DNA of 14,385 bases from Candidatus Omnitrophota bacterium (lineage in GTDB: Bacteria; Omnitrophota; Gorgyraeia; Duberdicusellales; 4484-171). The position numbers and the translations under genes were made by a program. Under the pieces are notes generated by a model. That model was not told where the DNA came from. It saw only the letters and a program-made list of their open reading frames with translations, and made no database searches. The stretch lies in assembly GCA_028717025.1 (NCBI GenBank), contig JAQUOR010000018.1, forward strand, positions 1 through 14,385, read 5' to 3'. Below, piece after piece: positions 14,340 to 14,385 of the stretch. Position 1 is the first letter of the stretch, and every line of letters starts with the position of its first letter.

Positions 14340-14385
14340 TTCTGCATCTAAAGCGGTTGAACGGTGTCACTAGAAAGAAAAAAAA

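Larger units (their letters stand above)
13940..14385 (-). other. Gene-free, repeat-rich leader of ribBA
   Basis: No convincing gene is seen on either strand; a 73-codon frame at 13989-14210 is made largely of repeat sequence. The stretch holds the ribBA Shine-Dalgarno (AAAGGTG, 13944-13950), a sigma70-like promoter candidate (14225-14253), and several palindromic or near-tandem units listed separately. The conserved pieces of the FMN riboswitch could not be found on the minus strand, so riboflavin control by that element is not supported. An A8 run at 14378-14385 would read as a U-run on the minus strand and might be the end of an upstream gene's terminator cut by the window edge. Confidence 0.6.

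Noticed and set aside
14378..14385. A8 run as evidence of a terminator
   Set aside because: It touches the window edge, so no stem can be seen; a sequence end artefact is equally possible.

Overview
The window looks like a chromosomal stretch from an uncultured, moderately AT-rich Gram-negative bacterium. Every convincing gene lies on the minus strand, so transcription runs right to left. The lineage is uncertain. The AT-rich intergenic repeat between addA and addB, the palindromic repeats upstream of ribBA, and the gene mix are the sort of thing seen in Candidatus Omnitrophota (OP3) genomes. That is an impression from memory, not a search result. No phage, IS, CRISPR, rRNA or tRNA gene was recognised.

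Layout in transcription order. 14385-13940: a 446-base gene-free stretch packed with short palindromic repeats, with a sigma70-like promoter candidate, forming the leader of ribBA. 13939-12233: ribBA and ribH, separated by a perfect 24-bp palindrome. 12192-10796: nusB and a PHP-domain phosphoesterase/RNase AM-like gene. 10774-8991: ribD and mazG, joined by a 4-base ATGA overlap. 8911-7428: a PilZ protein and a DUF362/ferredoxin-type 4Fe-4S protein. 7404-1203: addA and addB, encoding a helicase-nuclease for double-strand break repair, with an AT-rich dispersed repeat between them. 1156-416: a lipoprotein. 164-1: the N-terminus of a membrane sensor protein cut by the window edge, preceded by a 251-base leader that can fold into nested helices.

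RibBA, RibD and RibH supply the riboflavin route up to 6,7-dimethyl-8-ribityllumazine. Riboflavin synthase (ribE) is not in the window and no FMN riboswitch is recognisable before ribBA. NusB and the RNase AM-like PHP protein may both serve rRNA production. MazG is a house-cleaning NTP pyrophosphohydrolase, and AddAB resects broken DNA ends. Most of the content is housekeeping. The best candidates for something undescribed are non-coding: the structured leader at 292-385, the intercistronic palindrome at 12706-12729, and the covarying hairpin repeats in the ribBA leader. Shine-Dalgarno sites are clear for ribBA, ribH, PHP, addB, the lipoprotein and the sensor, but not for nusB, ribD, mazG, pilZ, DUF362 or addA, several of which probably rely on translational coupling.
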